DNA of 64,000 bases from Apiospora phragmitis (taxonomy: Eukaryota; Ascomycota; Sordariomycetes; Amphisphaeriales; Apiosporaceae): contig JAQQWL010000015.1 in NCBI GenBank assembly GCA_038363925.1, forward strand, positions 868,001-932,000, written 5' to 3'. The position numbers and the translations under genes are program-made. Shown here one piece after another: positions 1-10,398 of the stretch. Each line of letters begins with the position of its first letter. Position 1 is the stretch's first letter. The notes beneath the pieces were generated by a model that did no database searches, was not told where the DNA came from, and saw only the letters and a program-made list of their open reading frames with translations.

Positions 1-857
1 AAAGCAACAGAAGACGGATTTGGGCTGCATTGGGGTTCTGGAGTTTCTATAGGTACACCCATCTCATCAGTAACGCAGCATTGTCCACGCGATGTCGCGC
101 GATCAACTTTTTCGCAGGGATGAAGCCGGAGTAAGGAACATTGACACTGGCGTCGCTTCTTGGGATGAATTGAAATTTGTTCTTGATACACTTCTTCGTG
201 TGCTATTTGATACGTTTTCTATGGCAAGCAAGGAGCGGAGAGGGAATGAGGGTGGTCGTGTCTGTCGTTTGGCAGCAGTACACCAAGAGGTGCAGATTAG
301 GATCAAGGGCGGCTTGGAAGCACATTTGAGCAAGATACATATGTATTTTCGCATGGGCTGTCGTGACGAGCGGAAATGGAAGCATTTTTTTGGCCTTCGT
401 TATTCTCGATATACGAGCTCCTCCTATTTGGCCTGAAGTGTGGTTCTTCAAATAGGGGTAGCTCGTAACTTTCTTACATCTGATACGTCTTTTTGTCCCA
501 CTGGCAGTGCTGGTCGCAATAGCTCGCACTGGTTGTACATAGTCCCAATAACGTCAACTACATCTTGATAACCTCAAATCCAAGTGAACTAACACTATCA
601 CAAGGCCTAGCCGACTTTTGCATTCTAATTTCGTCGTATTCGCTACCTATGCCGGAGCTCTTCCAAACCATAGGCACGTTTTCAGTCGGTGTCCGTTTGT
701 CCCGGTCATTTTACTGGAGGATGTTTCGTAATAGATTTCCCCTATAACTCGCGTTCCCTTGCTAAATATGTTTGTACGTAACGAGGATAAAGCTAGCTAG
801 CTCATAAGGAGGGTGCCGGTGGGTGGTCATTATCATTGTCCTTCTCGTTCTCCTCGT
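1..857. other. Left-edge spacer, no supported gene
   Basis: No gene is recognised. A 114-codon open frame on the plus strand (92-436) has no familiar motif and competes with overlapping frames on the minus strand, so it is not called. The right end of this stretch is the 3' flank of lcl2. Confidence 0.5.
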
Positions 858-1367
858 TTACAGAAGCCCCTTCCGGGCCAGCTCGACCTTGCGCGCCGCC
901 TCGCCCGCCTTGAAGCCGCCCTTGGACACGCAGAGGCGGTGGCCGTCGCCCGTCTCGAACTTGTCCTCGTTGGCGGGGAAGGGGCAGGGGCAGTGGTGCG
1001 GGAAGTGGACGCATGCTAAAGACGGAAGTTATGCGTTAGCCTTTCTCTGGTTTTGGATATTGTTCGGGCGGCGGGTTCATTTGTAATAGCAGTATTGGGT
1101 GTCGTCGTTGCTGGCTGGCTTACCTAGGGTGTCGGGGCACAGGTAGTTCTCGCACGGGTAGTTGTCGTAGTTCTGCTGGTACAGGCTCGAGTCGCTTGGC
1201 ACGTTCTGTTGTTGGCGCTGCTGCTGTTGCCGGGCTTGCTGTTGCTGGCTGCCCCCTCCGCCGCTGCCGCCGCCGCCGCCGCCGAACATCTGGTCGAAGA
1301 AGCCGAATTGCGCGGATGCGGTCGCGGAGAAGAGAGCTAGCAGGAGGATGGAAATGAGAGACTTCAT
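858..1367 (-). CDS. lcl2: Lcl2-type small secreted/ER protein (long chronological lifespan protein 2)
   Basis: Two exons (1124-1367 and 858-1015) separated by a 108-bp intron give 133 residues. The start follows a CAAAATG context and opens a signal peptide of about 19 residues ([19 protein letters not shown]), followed by [10 protein letters not shown], the family's mature N-terminus. A Gly-rich and then Gln/Arg-rich low-complexity linker comes next, then the Cys-rich core: [38 protein letters not shown], and a C-terminus ending [19 protein letters not shown]. The intron falls inside the CPDTLACV motif, which is restored exactly by splicing. Yeast Lcl2 is linked genetically to ER-associated degradation and lifespan; the molecular role is unknown. 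It is transcribed divergently from the bL27m gene, with about 0.4 kb between them. Family assignment is strong because both halves match. Confidence 0.93.
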
Positions 1368-1750
1368 TTTGGGCGGTTTGGATTCGCTGTAGCTTTCTTG
1401 CTTTTTCAGTTCTCGATCTTGAATCCGTGTAGTCGAGTGCGCATGGATTTCCTTCGCGAGCAAGTACACCTGATTAAATGCAATATTTACATGCGCATTC
1501 TATCGACGTCCAAACGTGGAATTCATGCCACTTGGAGCTTTGCTGTCCAGTACAGGGATCACTTATCGTTATCGGAGCTATTACTGGAGTCTTTGCAGGG
1601 GTTGAGTGGTAGGCTAGCCGCCTTATGTAAGCGGAAATTTTCCCAGGTTTGCTCCGAGCTTCAATTGAATGGAGACACGCCTCTCTGAGAGAGAGGAAGT
1701 AACCCGACGACGACGACGACAATTACGACGCAATCGACGTTAACGAAACC
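1368..1750. promoter_or_regulatory. Shared divergent promoter region of lcl2 and the bL27m gene
   Basis: This 383-bp stretch separates two divergent start codons and must hold both core promoters. A short GAC/GACGAC run lies at about 1706-1721 just upstream of the bL27m start. I see no reliable TATA box or named operator. The call rests on gene arrangement only. Confidence 0.5.
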
Positions 1751-2217
1751 ATGAGCCTCACACAATTGCGGCGTCCGGTTGTGGCCGCAGCTTGTGGTGC
1801 TTCTTCCGCTGCCCGATCCGCTGCAGCGACAGGCCCATTGAGGCAATTGCAGGACGTCTTTGCACAGCTGCGTATAGGCGGACCCTCTGCAAAGACCGAA
1901 GGTCGTCGATATGCCTCCGTCAAGAGTCAGGGACAGTACAAGATAAGGAACACGGACACGATTCCGAAGAAGATGGGTGCTAAGAAGTCGGGCGGTACGT
2001 TTGCCATACTTCTCCTCTGCTGGTCTATCAAAGCTACTCATGGGAATTGAAATGCGACCGACCACATACACATCTCTATTCTCGGCATTCCGTCTATCAA
2101 CTTTACAATTGGCTCCAGTGGGAGGAGTGTATGCTGACTAGGCTCTCATCTAGACTCCTACGTTATCCCCGGTAACATCATATACAAGCAGCGCGGCACG
2201 AAATGGTGGCCGGGCGA

Positions 2218-2250
<33 letters not shown>

Positions 2251-2815
2251 CGCCAAGGTGACCGGCTACGTCAAGTACTACAAGGACCCGGCCAAGCATC
2301 CCGACCGCTCCTACATCGGTGTCGTCTTCAACAAGGAGGACAAGCTGCCCTACCCGCTGCACGCGATGCGGCGGCGCAAGTTAGGGATGACGGCGTCCAC
2401 CATCACCCCGCCCGCGCCCGAGCCCGCCATCTCGGCGTCGGGCATCCCGACCACGGTGGTCCGCCGCGGCGAGGGCCGCAAGCCGAGCCCGCGGGACGAG
2501 CGCATCTACAAGCTGCAGGAGAGCTCGTACAGCTACCGCGAGGAGAACTGGCGGCTGGGCACACTCGTGCGCACCGAGAAGCGCAAGATGGGCAACCGCC
2601 GCACCGCCATGAAGCACCGCCGCCGCCGCGCCGAGGAGCTGCTGGGCGAGATGCGCAAGATGCGCGAGGACAAGATCGCCCGCCGCAAGGAGGCCCTCGA
2701 CGCCCAGCGCGCCGCCCGCCAGAAGAAGTACCGCGAATACCTCGCCCGCCGGAAGGCCGCCGGCGAAGCAGCTGCACCCCCGCCGCCCGAGACGCCGTCG
2801 CCACAAACTGTTTGA
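1751..2815 (+). CDS. mrp7: Mitochondrial large-subunit ribosomal protein bL27m (Mrp7 family)
   Basis: Exons 1751-1994 and 2154-2815 encode 301 residues. The first about 65 residues are rich in Arg, Ala and Ser with few acidic residues, as in a mitochondrial targeting sequence. The bL27 core spans the splice junction: [10 protein letters not shown], then [41 protein letters not shown] long fungal extension follows, with a highly basic helix rich in RRK/RRR (about residues 205-280) and a Pro-rich tail. Bacterial L27 is about 85 residues; yeast Mrp7 is also much longer. The protein belongs to the mitoribosome large subunit near the peptidyl-transferase centre. The intron (1995-2153) starts GTACGT and ends CTAG. 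The start codon is the first ATG giving a targeting sequence. Confidence 0.94.
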
Positions 2816-3248
2816 ACGGATGGGGGGTAATGGGGAAAGGATATCCGGAGAGAAGGAGGCATTGTGCTGTAGCGTCACGAAACAGATCTTTCGTGGTGTA
2901 TATGACAAAAGTATGTTTCCAGAGAAGTGGAGGAGGAAGCATGCGAAGAGGTTCGGCCAAGGGCCTGCCTGTATCATACAACTGTATATTGAATTCTTGA
3001 TCTGTAAGATACGTCTGTTCAGACCACAACACGCTTGCAAGTGCTCTAGAGTTGGTTACATGGCTTGTCTCGAAACAGTGCCTGCCCGTCATCTCGCAGT
3101 CGCAAAAGATCTTGATAAACGAGGTTCAAGTAATCTTCATAACAACCTTGCAAGCCGTTTAAACCCTGGTACAATACAATTCATAAGTATGAATGCAAAG
3201 CATTGTACCACAACTCGGTGATTCCCTCCTTTTTTTATCAAGACTTGA
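2816..3248. other. Spacer between convergent genes, with a diverged repeat at its right end
   Basis: The 3' ends of the bL27m gene (plus) and the micro-exon gene (minus) meet here. No gene is supported; open frames are short. At about 3140-3235 the sequence (CTTGCAAGC, CATTCATAA-like and GCATTGTA words) resembles 4993-5090 on the other side of the micro-exon gene. Confidence 0.45.
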
Positions 3249-4565
3249 TTATGGAGCCCACGAGCTCTTCTCCCCTTTCATCCGCTCCTGTAGTACAGTA
3301 TTAGCTCTGTACTTTTGCTGAATCTAGGCGAACATACGATTACGGCATCCAGGTCCTCCTATTTCACAGGTTAGCATTTGTGCATTACTTCGACTATAAA
3401 TAAGGGAAAGGGGCTCTTACCTTCACCTCCTTCTTCTTCTTCTTCTTCTCGTTAACCTCCTATATTCTAATTAGCACTGGACCAGAAAAGGTCAAAATGA
3501 GTCAAGATATGGACAAGGTACTAACCTCGACTGTCTTCTGCTGGGCCTTGGCCGCGTCCTTGGCGATGGAAAGTTTCTCAAATCCGTTAATTAGCTGAAA
3601 GGAAGAAGCAGACATGAAGTCATCTTACAGCCAGCTGTTCTCAAGTGGCCCTATTGTGGTTATGTCGCATTGAGTGCTTATACCATTATTGCCGCAAGCA
3701 TTAGTGGACATCCACTATATGCGTGCGATATAGTGGTATATGTACTCCAATGCGATACACCCCCCAGATGCGACCAAGTGTGGAAAATGCTCTTGGTGGG
3801 ATCTGAACTCGCAACCGCCCGGCTCGCTGCGAGGTCGATTACTATAGGCTGCGAGTTAGCCGGAGGACCCTGTCACCAACCTTGAAGACACCTACCGCTG
3901 GTCATGGCTAGGTTGGGGTGCGATGGGCACGAGAGGTTGGTGACGGGTCGGTGAGGTTTGTATGCGAGGTGGGATTGCGGTGCGAATACGAACGAGGATG
4001 GTGCTGCAGTGCCATTGAGCGGTTAGTAGTCATAATCACACGCGATGTGAGGTTCGACAAGGATAATGCTTGCGGCAATAGTGGTATAAGTACTCAATGC
4101 GACAGATTATTGGCGAAGCACTAGGAGAAGGGCAAGGCGCTCTACTAACCTCGTCAATGGCAGCGTATTTCTGTTGCAAGATATAATGTCAGCATGTCCA
4201 TATCTCCAAGAAAATACCAGATATTCGTGTGCACTTACATCCTTCTGATCCTTGGCGATCTATTTCGACGTTAGTGACTGGGGAGGAGTCTATATGGGTT
4301 AGCTACCTAGGGATAGCTTACCTCCGCCTTGGCCCAGTTTCGAACTCCTTGTCCGATCGTCTCTTGTCAACCGCTGAGAACCCGAGCTCAGTTAGCGGAG
4401 CAATTGATGTCAAGCAGGTGTTTTGTACTGACCACGTTGTCAAAGAGCCTCTTGTAAGGCTTGCTAGACCTGATGGCCCTTCGGTAGTGAGGCCTTATAC
4501 GTCTCTTGCAGCCTCTGCATCTCCTCGTTGCCCAGTGACTTGTTGTTCTTGGAACGATAAGACAT
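3249..4565 (-). CDS. Small charged, probably coiled-coil protein assembled from nine micro-exons; function unknown
   Basis: Not recognised. I read nine exons on the minus strand: 4501-4565, 4433-4463, 4322-4360, 4239-4259, 4150-4170, 3526-3594, 3421-3459, 3338-3358 and 3249-3287 (stop TAA). They join to 114 codons. The start has a perfect fungal context (CACAATGTC). Junctions use GTAAGC, GTAAGT, GTTAGT, GTAAGA or GTATGT donors and CAG/TAG acceptors. From exon 3 on every exon is a multiple of three (39, 21, 21, 69, 39, 21, 39 nt) and every intron is phase 0. Three 21-nt exons each encode one heptad: IAKDQKD, KYAAIDE, EDLDAVI. The product is Lys/Glu/Asp/Ala-rich, has EKKKKKKEVK, ends GEKSSWAP, and has no signal peptide or membrane span. 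Exons 1-2 are the weakest part, because intron 1 would be only 37 nt. Intron 5 (555 nt) holds a transposon-like insert, so another tiny exon could be hidden there. Confidence 0.6.
3663..4104. mobile_element. 442-bp MITE-like element with 41-bp terminal inverted repeats, inside an intron
   Basis: The ends are inverted copies of each other over 41 bp (3663-3703 and 4064-4104) with 39 of 41 matches; the repeat begins TGTCGCATTGAGT and contains TATTGCCGCAAGC. Flanks GGTTA (3658-3662) and GATTA (4105-4109) could be a mutated 5-bp target duplication. A third, inverted copy of the terminus lies inside at about 3727-3759, making the left end palindromic. The core has a tRNA-like stretch on the minus strand (about 3796-3872) with a B-box-like GTTCAGATCC. 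There is no transposase frame, so it would be non-autonomous. It lies wholly within intron 5 of the micro-exon gene. Confidence 0.7.
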
Positions 4566-4595
4566 TGTGGCAGATTGGAGCTGACTAGTGACGTA

Positions 4596-4625
4596 TGTGT
4601 GTGTGTGTGCGTGTGTGTGTGTGTG
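4596..4625. repeat. (GT)n microsatellite
   Basis: A dinucleotide TG run with one GC interruption lies about 30 bp upstream of the minus-strand start codon of the micro-exon gene, in its probable 5' leader or promoter. Confidence 0.9.
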
Positions 4626-4626
4626 C

Positions 4627-6540
4627 ACCTGCGTATGTGTATATTGATTAACGTCGGGGAGGCATCTGTAGGGCAGATGCCTCTAGCCTCCCAAAGATTG
4701 GTGGCATGAAAACGATGATGAGTATTATGAGTTTGATTGTTATATTGTTCAATTTGAAATATCGGAAGACCGGATACGAATCACCCACAAAACTGCTGTG
4801 ATTTTTGCACATTCTAGGCATATCTGCGTACCTAATATGTTTACCTACCTACATATGATCATCTATTGCTCTTTCCAATTTTTCAACCGGGTGGCAATCT
4901 GCTCAAGCTACGGTGGGAGCCAGTGCTATCAATGTACCTTCCTCTTAAGCATGTAGCATGCTGTCAGGTTCTGGCGGATTCCAGAGACGCCCTAAAGCAC
5001 TTGCAAGCAGTTCAAACTCTAGTACATTAAGATTTAGCCAGCATTCATAACTGGAAAGTGCATTCAAGAATTAGCAAAAGCATTGTATCGTAGCCCCAAC
5101 CCCATTGGGCATCTCCATTTCTCGTTACCGTACGAGCGAGCCTCTAGCAGGGGATGTGCTGAATCCCCTCAGCTCATTCGGGCTACAATCTCTGTTTTCG
5201 CGCCATTGCCCTCACCCCCGTCAAGATCATACCTAGTTAGGGTTTGGACTGGACGAAGAGCAGTGTTGGAGGGCAGAGACACTCAAAGCCTACCACTGAC
5301 CTCTCTGGGCTATCCTGGAAAGAGAGGCCGGAGATCTCACAAGAGGCGGAGGCTTGCTGCCTTTCCATACCACTCGACTTTGGTATTTTCTTCCTCCCAG
5401 CATGCAGGGCCTGGCGGGTCAATCATAGACTTGTCGCTGCACCGTATCGTTGCTCTGACTTTCAATCTCACCTTCCATAATCCTCCACTTGTCCATACCC
5501 GTTCTCATTATCTATTGTTCTTACTTACAAGCACCATTTCTTGGGTCTGGGAGAGTGTCAAGGCGGGCGGCTCTACCGGGTTCCGACAGTATTTGTTTCT
5601 GGCAATAGTAATATCGCTCAAGGCTAAACTGTTTTGCTTAAATAGGCGACTCTCGGGGATTCTCCCTTCTTATTCCAGTCGTTATTCCTCGTTATCCCAA
5701 TATCTTAAGGGTGATAGATTCACCGTTTATTCGAGCAGCCGCCTTTATTGATCCTGAGACATCCCGTTTATTCCAAAGAGAGTAATACTTACGTCGAGAG
5801 TCGATAGGACATGGAACCCTATAGGAACTAGATACTTATTTCATAACGCGGCAAGTAGTAGGGCCGTCAATTTGTCACCGGTATTATTACTACATCACTA
5901 CACCTACATAGTAAATCTGACTATTTACATCGACGCAAACATGACAATGGCACATGGGGATATTATACAGTGCTTTATTCATCTTGACCATGGACTTGTT
6001 CGTGGCAGTTACTAATAACCTTACTCAAACTGATGTGAGCCGCATGTTAACATCATGTGATGAAAGAGTGTATCTTTATTACAACCATGTTCTACTTACC
6101 AAAGCGTAGTATTCAATACGAGACATTAAATACACCAACCCCAGCCAATTTTCTCTATAAATGCGAAGCACAGAAACACAACTCGGCGATTCCCTCTTTC
6201 TTTCATCAACCAGCTCACAAACCGCAACTTGGTCAGCTGTAAGCAATCACACAACTGATTGCTTTTGACACCAAAAAGGTAAGTGTCCCTATCAGCAGGA
6301 CTGAATAAATCCATCATGACAGCCTGCACATACATAAATAAGACCCCAATTCCCCTCGTATCCCACACTATCGGCGAAGTGCCCAACCTCATCATCTTTT
6401 TGGTAATCTTCATATATATGTTTCAACTTGAACTGACACTATTTTCTTTCTCCAGTCTTGCTTGGACTTCGACGCCTGCTTAGTACTACTAGACCTTCCG
6501 TAACGGCCCCCTTCAGACCTTTCTGCCACCCGACTGGCCT
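4627..6540. other. 1.9-kb spacer with one doubtful open frame
   Basis: No recognisable gene. The longest frame (plus, 5083-5751, 222 codons) has a Ser/Leu/Arg-rich composition without domains and lacks obvious splice structure; I treat it as chance. A second diverged copy of the repeat seen at 3140-3235 lies at about 4993-5090. A weaker third resemblance, sharing CACAACTCGG and GATTCCCTC, lies at about 6160-6230. Confidence 0.4.
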
Positions 6541-8340
6541 CATGCTCGACCATATGACAGAGACAACTCTCGAGCAGGCCAAGGGTCCTATTGATCCAGT
6601 ACGCAAGTACCAAGACTCGACAATGGATCTTCAAGCTTGCAATATGCGCAATGACGAAAATGCAAGCCACAGTAACACTCCAGGAGGCAACATCAGCACC
6701 CCTCCCTTGTTGAGAATCCCCAGAGAGATACGCGACAAAATTTTACCGCCATTTCCTCACTCCAGATCATGGATTGGTCTTTCATCCAGTGGAGGATAAC
6801 CTGATGACTTCATGGTACGAGCCCTCGATCCTCCAGATCAATCAGCAGATTCGAGCTGAAGCCTGGGGCCACCTGATTAGAGCGAATCTTTGGGTTCACG
6901 TTACTGTGGCCGCAGTGGATGATTGCGGCATCCCTTTCATCCTTCCTCACTTGAAGGGCGAATACAAGGGTGTCCTTCAGTACTGGCTGGCTCAGCCATA
7001 CTTCCCATCCGATATAGCTCCAGCGGAATATTCTGCGCGGATAGCCAGTGAGGCAGCGGTCAGTCTCTGGTTGGGCGAGACTTGTGGCTCAACTAACAAA
7101 GCCAATGTTGACGATGGCAGCGTTGCCAAAATTTTCATGTTCGCCTATAATCCCCGCCATTACGACGCCTTTGTGCAGGAACTCGGTGATTATACGGATA
7201 AATTCAAGGGCCTCAAGATACGAATGAGCTCCGCTACACTTCCGGGAAGTTCCAGATTCGCTAAGCTTGTTGAGCCTCTTTGCACACTACGAGATCTAGA
7301 AAATGTCTGGTTTCCTGGTGTTGCCGACTGCCCTGCCCTGCCCTGCAGTCCTTGTCACAACAAATGAAGTGCCCCCTGGACTCGATCGTGGGCCTGATCC
7401 AGATGCACAAGTACCATTGGCAGCGCGGCCACGACTCTGAGCTCAGAGGATGCTACCTAGATGCAATGTGTCACTACTACTTTGGCATTGAGAACCATGC
7501 CTCGTTTGGGAAAGACTGCTTTTTGAGGAAAAATGTGCTTTACAAAAAACCGCAGCATACGAATGCTTAGTTGCTAGAGGGCACCCCGGAATACAACAGC
7601 ATAATGCACATCGGAACTGACATGTGCATCGGTTTCAGCCGCAGCGCGCACAAATACATGATGCAGCTCAAGAAATCTACACCAAATCGGCCTCTCCATG
7701 AGCATCGTTATGCGGCGAGGGTGATTGGAGAAAGTATTAATTACGCTCGAGAAGTATTCAAGTTCGCCGGCATCATAGACTAGCAGCTTCGCGAAGCCCA
7801 TCTCTTCAGCGCCTTTGCCTTCCAATTCGAGGCTGATTTCCTGCATGTCTATCCCGAGGAGGAGCGAGAGTACGCCGCAGAGCACTACCCTTGGCAATGG
7901 CACTGGTACAGCCCCCAAGACTGGTTAGATGATGGCTACTACTCCTACCAGGATGCAGCAAAGAACTTGTTCTATGCAAAGCAGGTTGATCGATCATACG
8001 ATATACTAGAAGACCTCGATGAAGACGACAGGGCCATGTGACTAAAGATTCAGTCACTCCTCCCGAAGGCTTCGAGATAGTGGAGCGCGAGATCCCGCTC
8101 GTGGGTACCTGGAGAGGCGATCCTGAAGTATGGCGACGGTGGTATGCTACGGGCTCTCCCTGGATGAAAAGGTTGCTTGGACAGCGACACAGCGTGGACT
8201 CGGGCACTGAACCTGAGAGTCAAGACGATCTAGTAGCTCAGTACCGGGGTGTGGGAATCACATGGACCTTTCCGGAGTCGGGCCCGTGGCAGATGATGAG
8301 CATGGAATCTGACAATCCAGCTCATAGCCAGTATGCTTGA
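6541..8340 (+). pseudogene. Decayed F-box/2EXR-like protein gene, paralogue of the intact gene at 12.3-13.8 kb
   Basis: Concatenated frames match the intact 503-residue protein at 12337-13848 in order: PPLLRIPREIRDK against PPLLRIPPELR; SILQINQQIRAEAW against SILQINRQIRDEAW; MFAYNPRHYDAFV; RGHDSELRGCYLDAM; EGTPEYNS; FSRSAHKYM; REIPLVGTWRGDPEVW against RRIPLLGIWKGDPGLW. The reading frame is broken at least six times: one extra T in a T-run near 6742; a shift in a tandem CCCTG repeat (7331-7345); stops at 7568-7570, 7781-7783 and 8039-8041; and a further shift near 8065. The stops are not the CAA/CAG-to-TAA/TAG changes expected of RIP, so the decay looks like ordinary slippage and drift. The parent family is typical of lineage-specific fungal F-box-like proteins with a leucine-rich PPEL/PREI motif; substrate unknown. 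Confidence 0.85.
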
Positions 8341-9165
8341 TGACACCCGGTTAGCACATCCTGGTTAGCGAAATCGTCTCTTTAGCGGCCTTGATCATAC
8401 GACACATACATGTGTGGTTCTACCAACGAAACGAAACCTTGATGTTGTGGCAATATGACGAACGAGTCGGGGTCTTTTCGTATTGCATAACGGATGCAAA
8501 ACGGCAGGCCTTAAGACAGGTCAGATAGGGTTGCCGTTTGTCTTCCGTAGTTTCGTCGTCGTCGACTGGCAGGGAATTGACGCTCTCGTCCACTTAAAAC
8601 CTGCACCGACTGGCGACACTGAGGTAGACTTTGCACTTATATATTCTGAGTTCATGACCAATTTGGGCATATAATAGCGCGTTCCGTATTCGTGAGGACT
8701 AGATGTTGAATTACCTTTCTAATCTGCGGTGCTGGCTCATCCGTCACCATACCTCTGATTCTTCGCCGTGCGTGCGAGAAGGGGCCAGTGGCCTATGGGG
8801 GTGGCCACGAAAGTTCCCTCTACCAATTTGATTGATTAGAAGAACATGTTTAGCAGCTAAAGTGATCTTGAACCGCATTGATGGAATTCTATCTTCGGCC
8901 TGTCCCCTAGAGCTACTGAACTCTAGTACCGTAAACATGTACAGGGGCCCCAAACCCCAATTATTGGGAGGTAGGTAGGTATCGGAGAAAGACCATATCT
9001 ACATGTACCTACTTAAATTTGGTGGTACAGAAGTTTTAGCACCGACCCTCCAGACTTGATCGCCTCCTAGAACACTTCCTTGTCTTCCGAGCCAACGCAT
9101 TTCCACCGCCCTTCGCCACAGAACTCGGTCTTCACGTTAATACGCCAATCACATCATCGATAATC
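8341..9165. other. Spacer containing the left copy of a roughly 100-bp direct repeat
   Basis: No gene is supported. A 63-codon plus-strand frame (8483-8674) overlaps the repeat and is probably chance. The stretch 8960-9165 is presumably the promoter and leader of the next gene. Confidence 0.45.
8614..8711 (+). repeat. Direct repeat, left copy
   Basis: It is shared in the same orientation with 10627-10734. Both contain GGTAGACT, GCACTTATATATTCTGAGTT, and CGTATTCGTGAGGACTAGAT in the same order with point differences and small gaps. The two copies bracket the unknown gene at 9166-10398. Confidence 0.85.
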
Positions 9166-10398
9166 ATGGTTGCCAAAGACCTTATTAGCAGGCTCCAACC
9201 CGCCGATTCTATTGAATATCTTAGGCGGAGGCCGAAGGACTTCCTATACTACGCCAAATTGGACTTATGCCCATGGATGGATCCGCACACCGACGAGATC
9301 CTCAGAGATCCATCCCAAGAAGAGCTTATTGTGTACGAGCGAGGAACACAGGAGTATAGGCATCTGCGCAGCCTGCAGAGGAGCAACACCAGGCTTTTCC
9401 CTGGGGCAATCTTCGGACCGCAATTCCTACCGACCGGGGGCCCAGCCGGCCTGAGCGGACGGCACGCCCTAGACACCTGCAACAAGTCCGTTGCCTTGTA
9501 CACTATTGGCCACGACACTCTGCCAATACTCAACTACCTGTACCGAAAATGGCTCCGGCCGTTCGAGAATCCTATTGAATTTGGAGAATTCATTGCTAAG
9601 ATGATTGAAATTGACCTCGGCCAGTTCCACAGAGCCTTTACGCAGCTAGCTTCAACGGAAGAATTGCAAGGGGTAGTGGAAGGCATCATCCGACTCCATC
9701 AACAAATCATCCATGATATCCGTGAAACGTTTCAAGGTCGTGGTGACACCCTTGGCCTCTATAATCAGGAAGATTATGACAACCTTGACAATTACGACTT
9801 CATGCCTCTTTCTGGATCGTTGATCATTGTCACCAAAGAGTTACCAACCGGGGTACAGGACGACCTTTCGCAGATGCAGGTTTACCTCATTCTGACGGGC
9901 GCTGACGCTGAATTCAGCGCGCCCATATCTTTTGAGACGCTTTACACTGTAGGACAAGTCTTGAATGCGGATTATGACTGCGGTACTCAGCCCAATTTGT
10001 TCCTGACTACACTGGAAGCGGCAGTGGAATTTGTGCAAGAAGTCGAGAGGAGAGAGCTACAAGTATGTGGTGTGCGACTAGATCCCACTCTCGCAGCTCC
10101 CGGTCCTATAGACATAGAACTTTTGTGAGAACTTGGCTGGACTGGGGAGGATCTTGTCGGCCCATCACACCTCTGGGTCGACACGGCAAGCTGGCCAAAA
10201 TGGATTGGGCCCGGGGCGGCTCTTCACACCGTCCTGCGGAGCGACGAGGACCCGAGACTGACAACGTCGAGGAAACGGCTGGAGCAAATGTATGCCCCAG
10301 AACGATTTACCTCCAACATTGTGCGCAACAAGAGGCAGATCGGGGTTGATAAGGATGTCGAAGACGAAGAGATCAAGAAGACTAAGCCTGGTGCTTAG
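9166..10398 (+). CDS. Unknown protein gene interrupted by one in-frame TGA
   Basis: Not recognised. From ATG 9166 (AATCATGG) the frame runs 320 codons to a TGA at 10126-10128, then continues without a shift for 89 more codons to TAG 10396-10398, so the intact protein would have 410 residues. The downstream part looks coding (WVDTASWPKWIGPGAAL, RKRLEQMYAPERF, RNKRQI, then an acidic/basic tail ending KKTKPGA). No GT...AG intron of frame-keeping size removes the TGA convincingly, although a GTGAGA donor-like word covers it. The protein is soluble, with no signal peptide and no membrane span. It is flanked by two direct repeats and by the two F-box-like paralogues. Options are a nonsense allele, readthrough, or a truncated but functional 320-residue product. 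Confidence 0.65.

Noticed and set aside
3796..3872. A tRNA gene
   Set aside because: Only a B-box-like word and loose pairing are visible; no convincing cloverleaf or A box, so it is treated as part of the inverted-repeat element.
5083..5751. 222-codon frame as a possible gene
   Set aside because: No domain, no signal peptide, low-complexity composition and no homologous pattern; kept only as a doubtful frame in the spacer entry.
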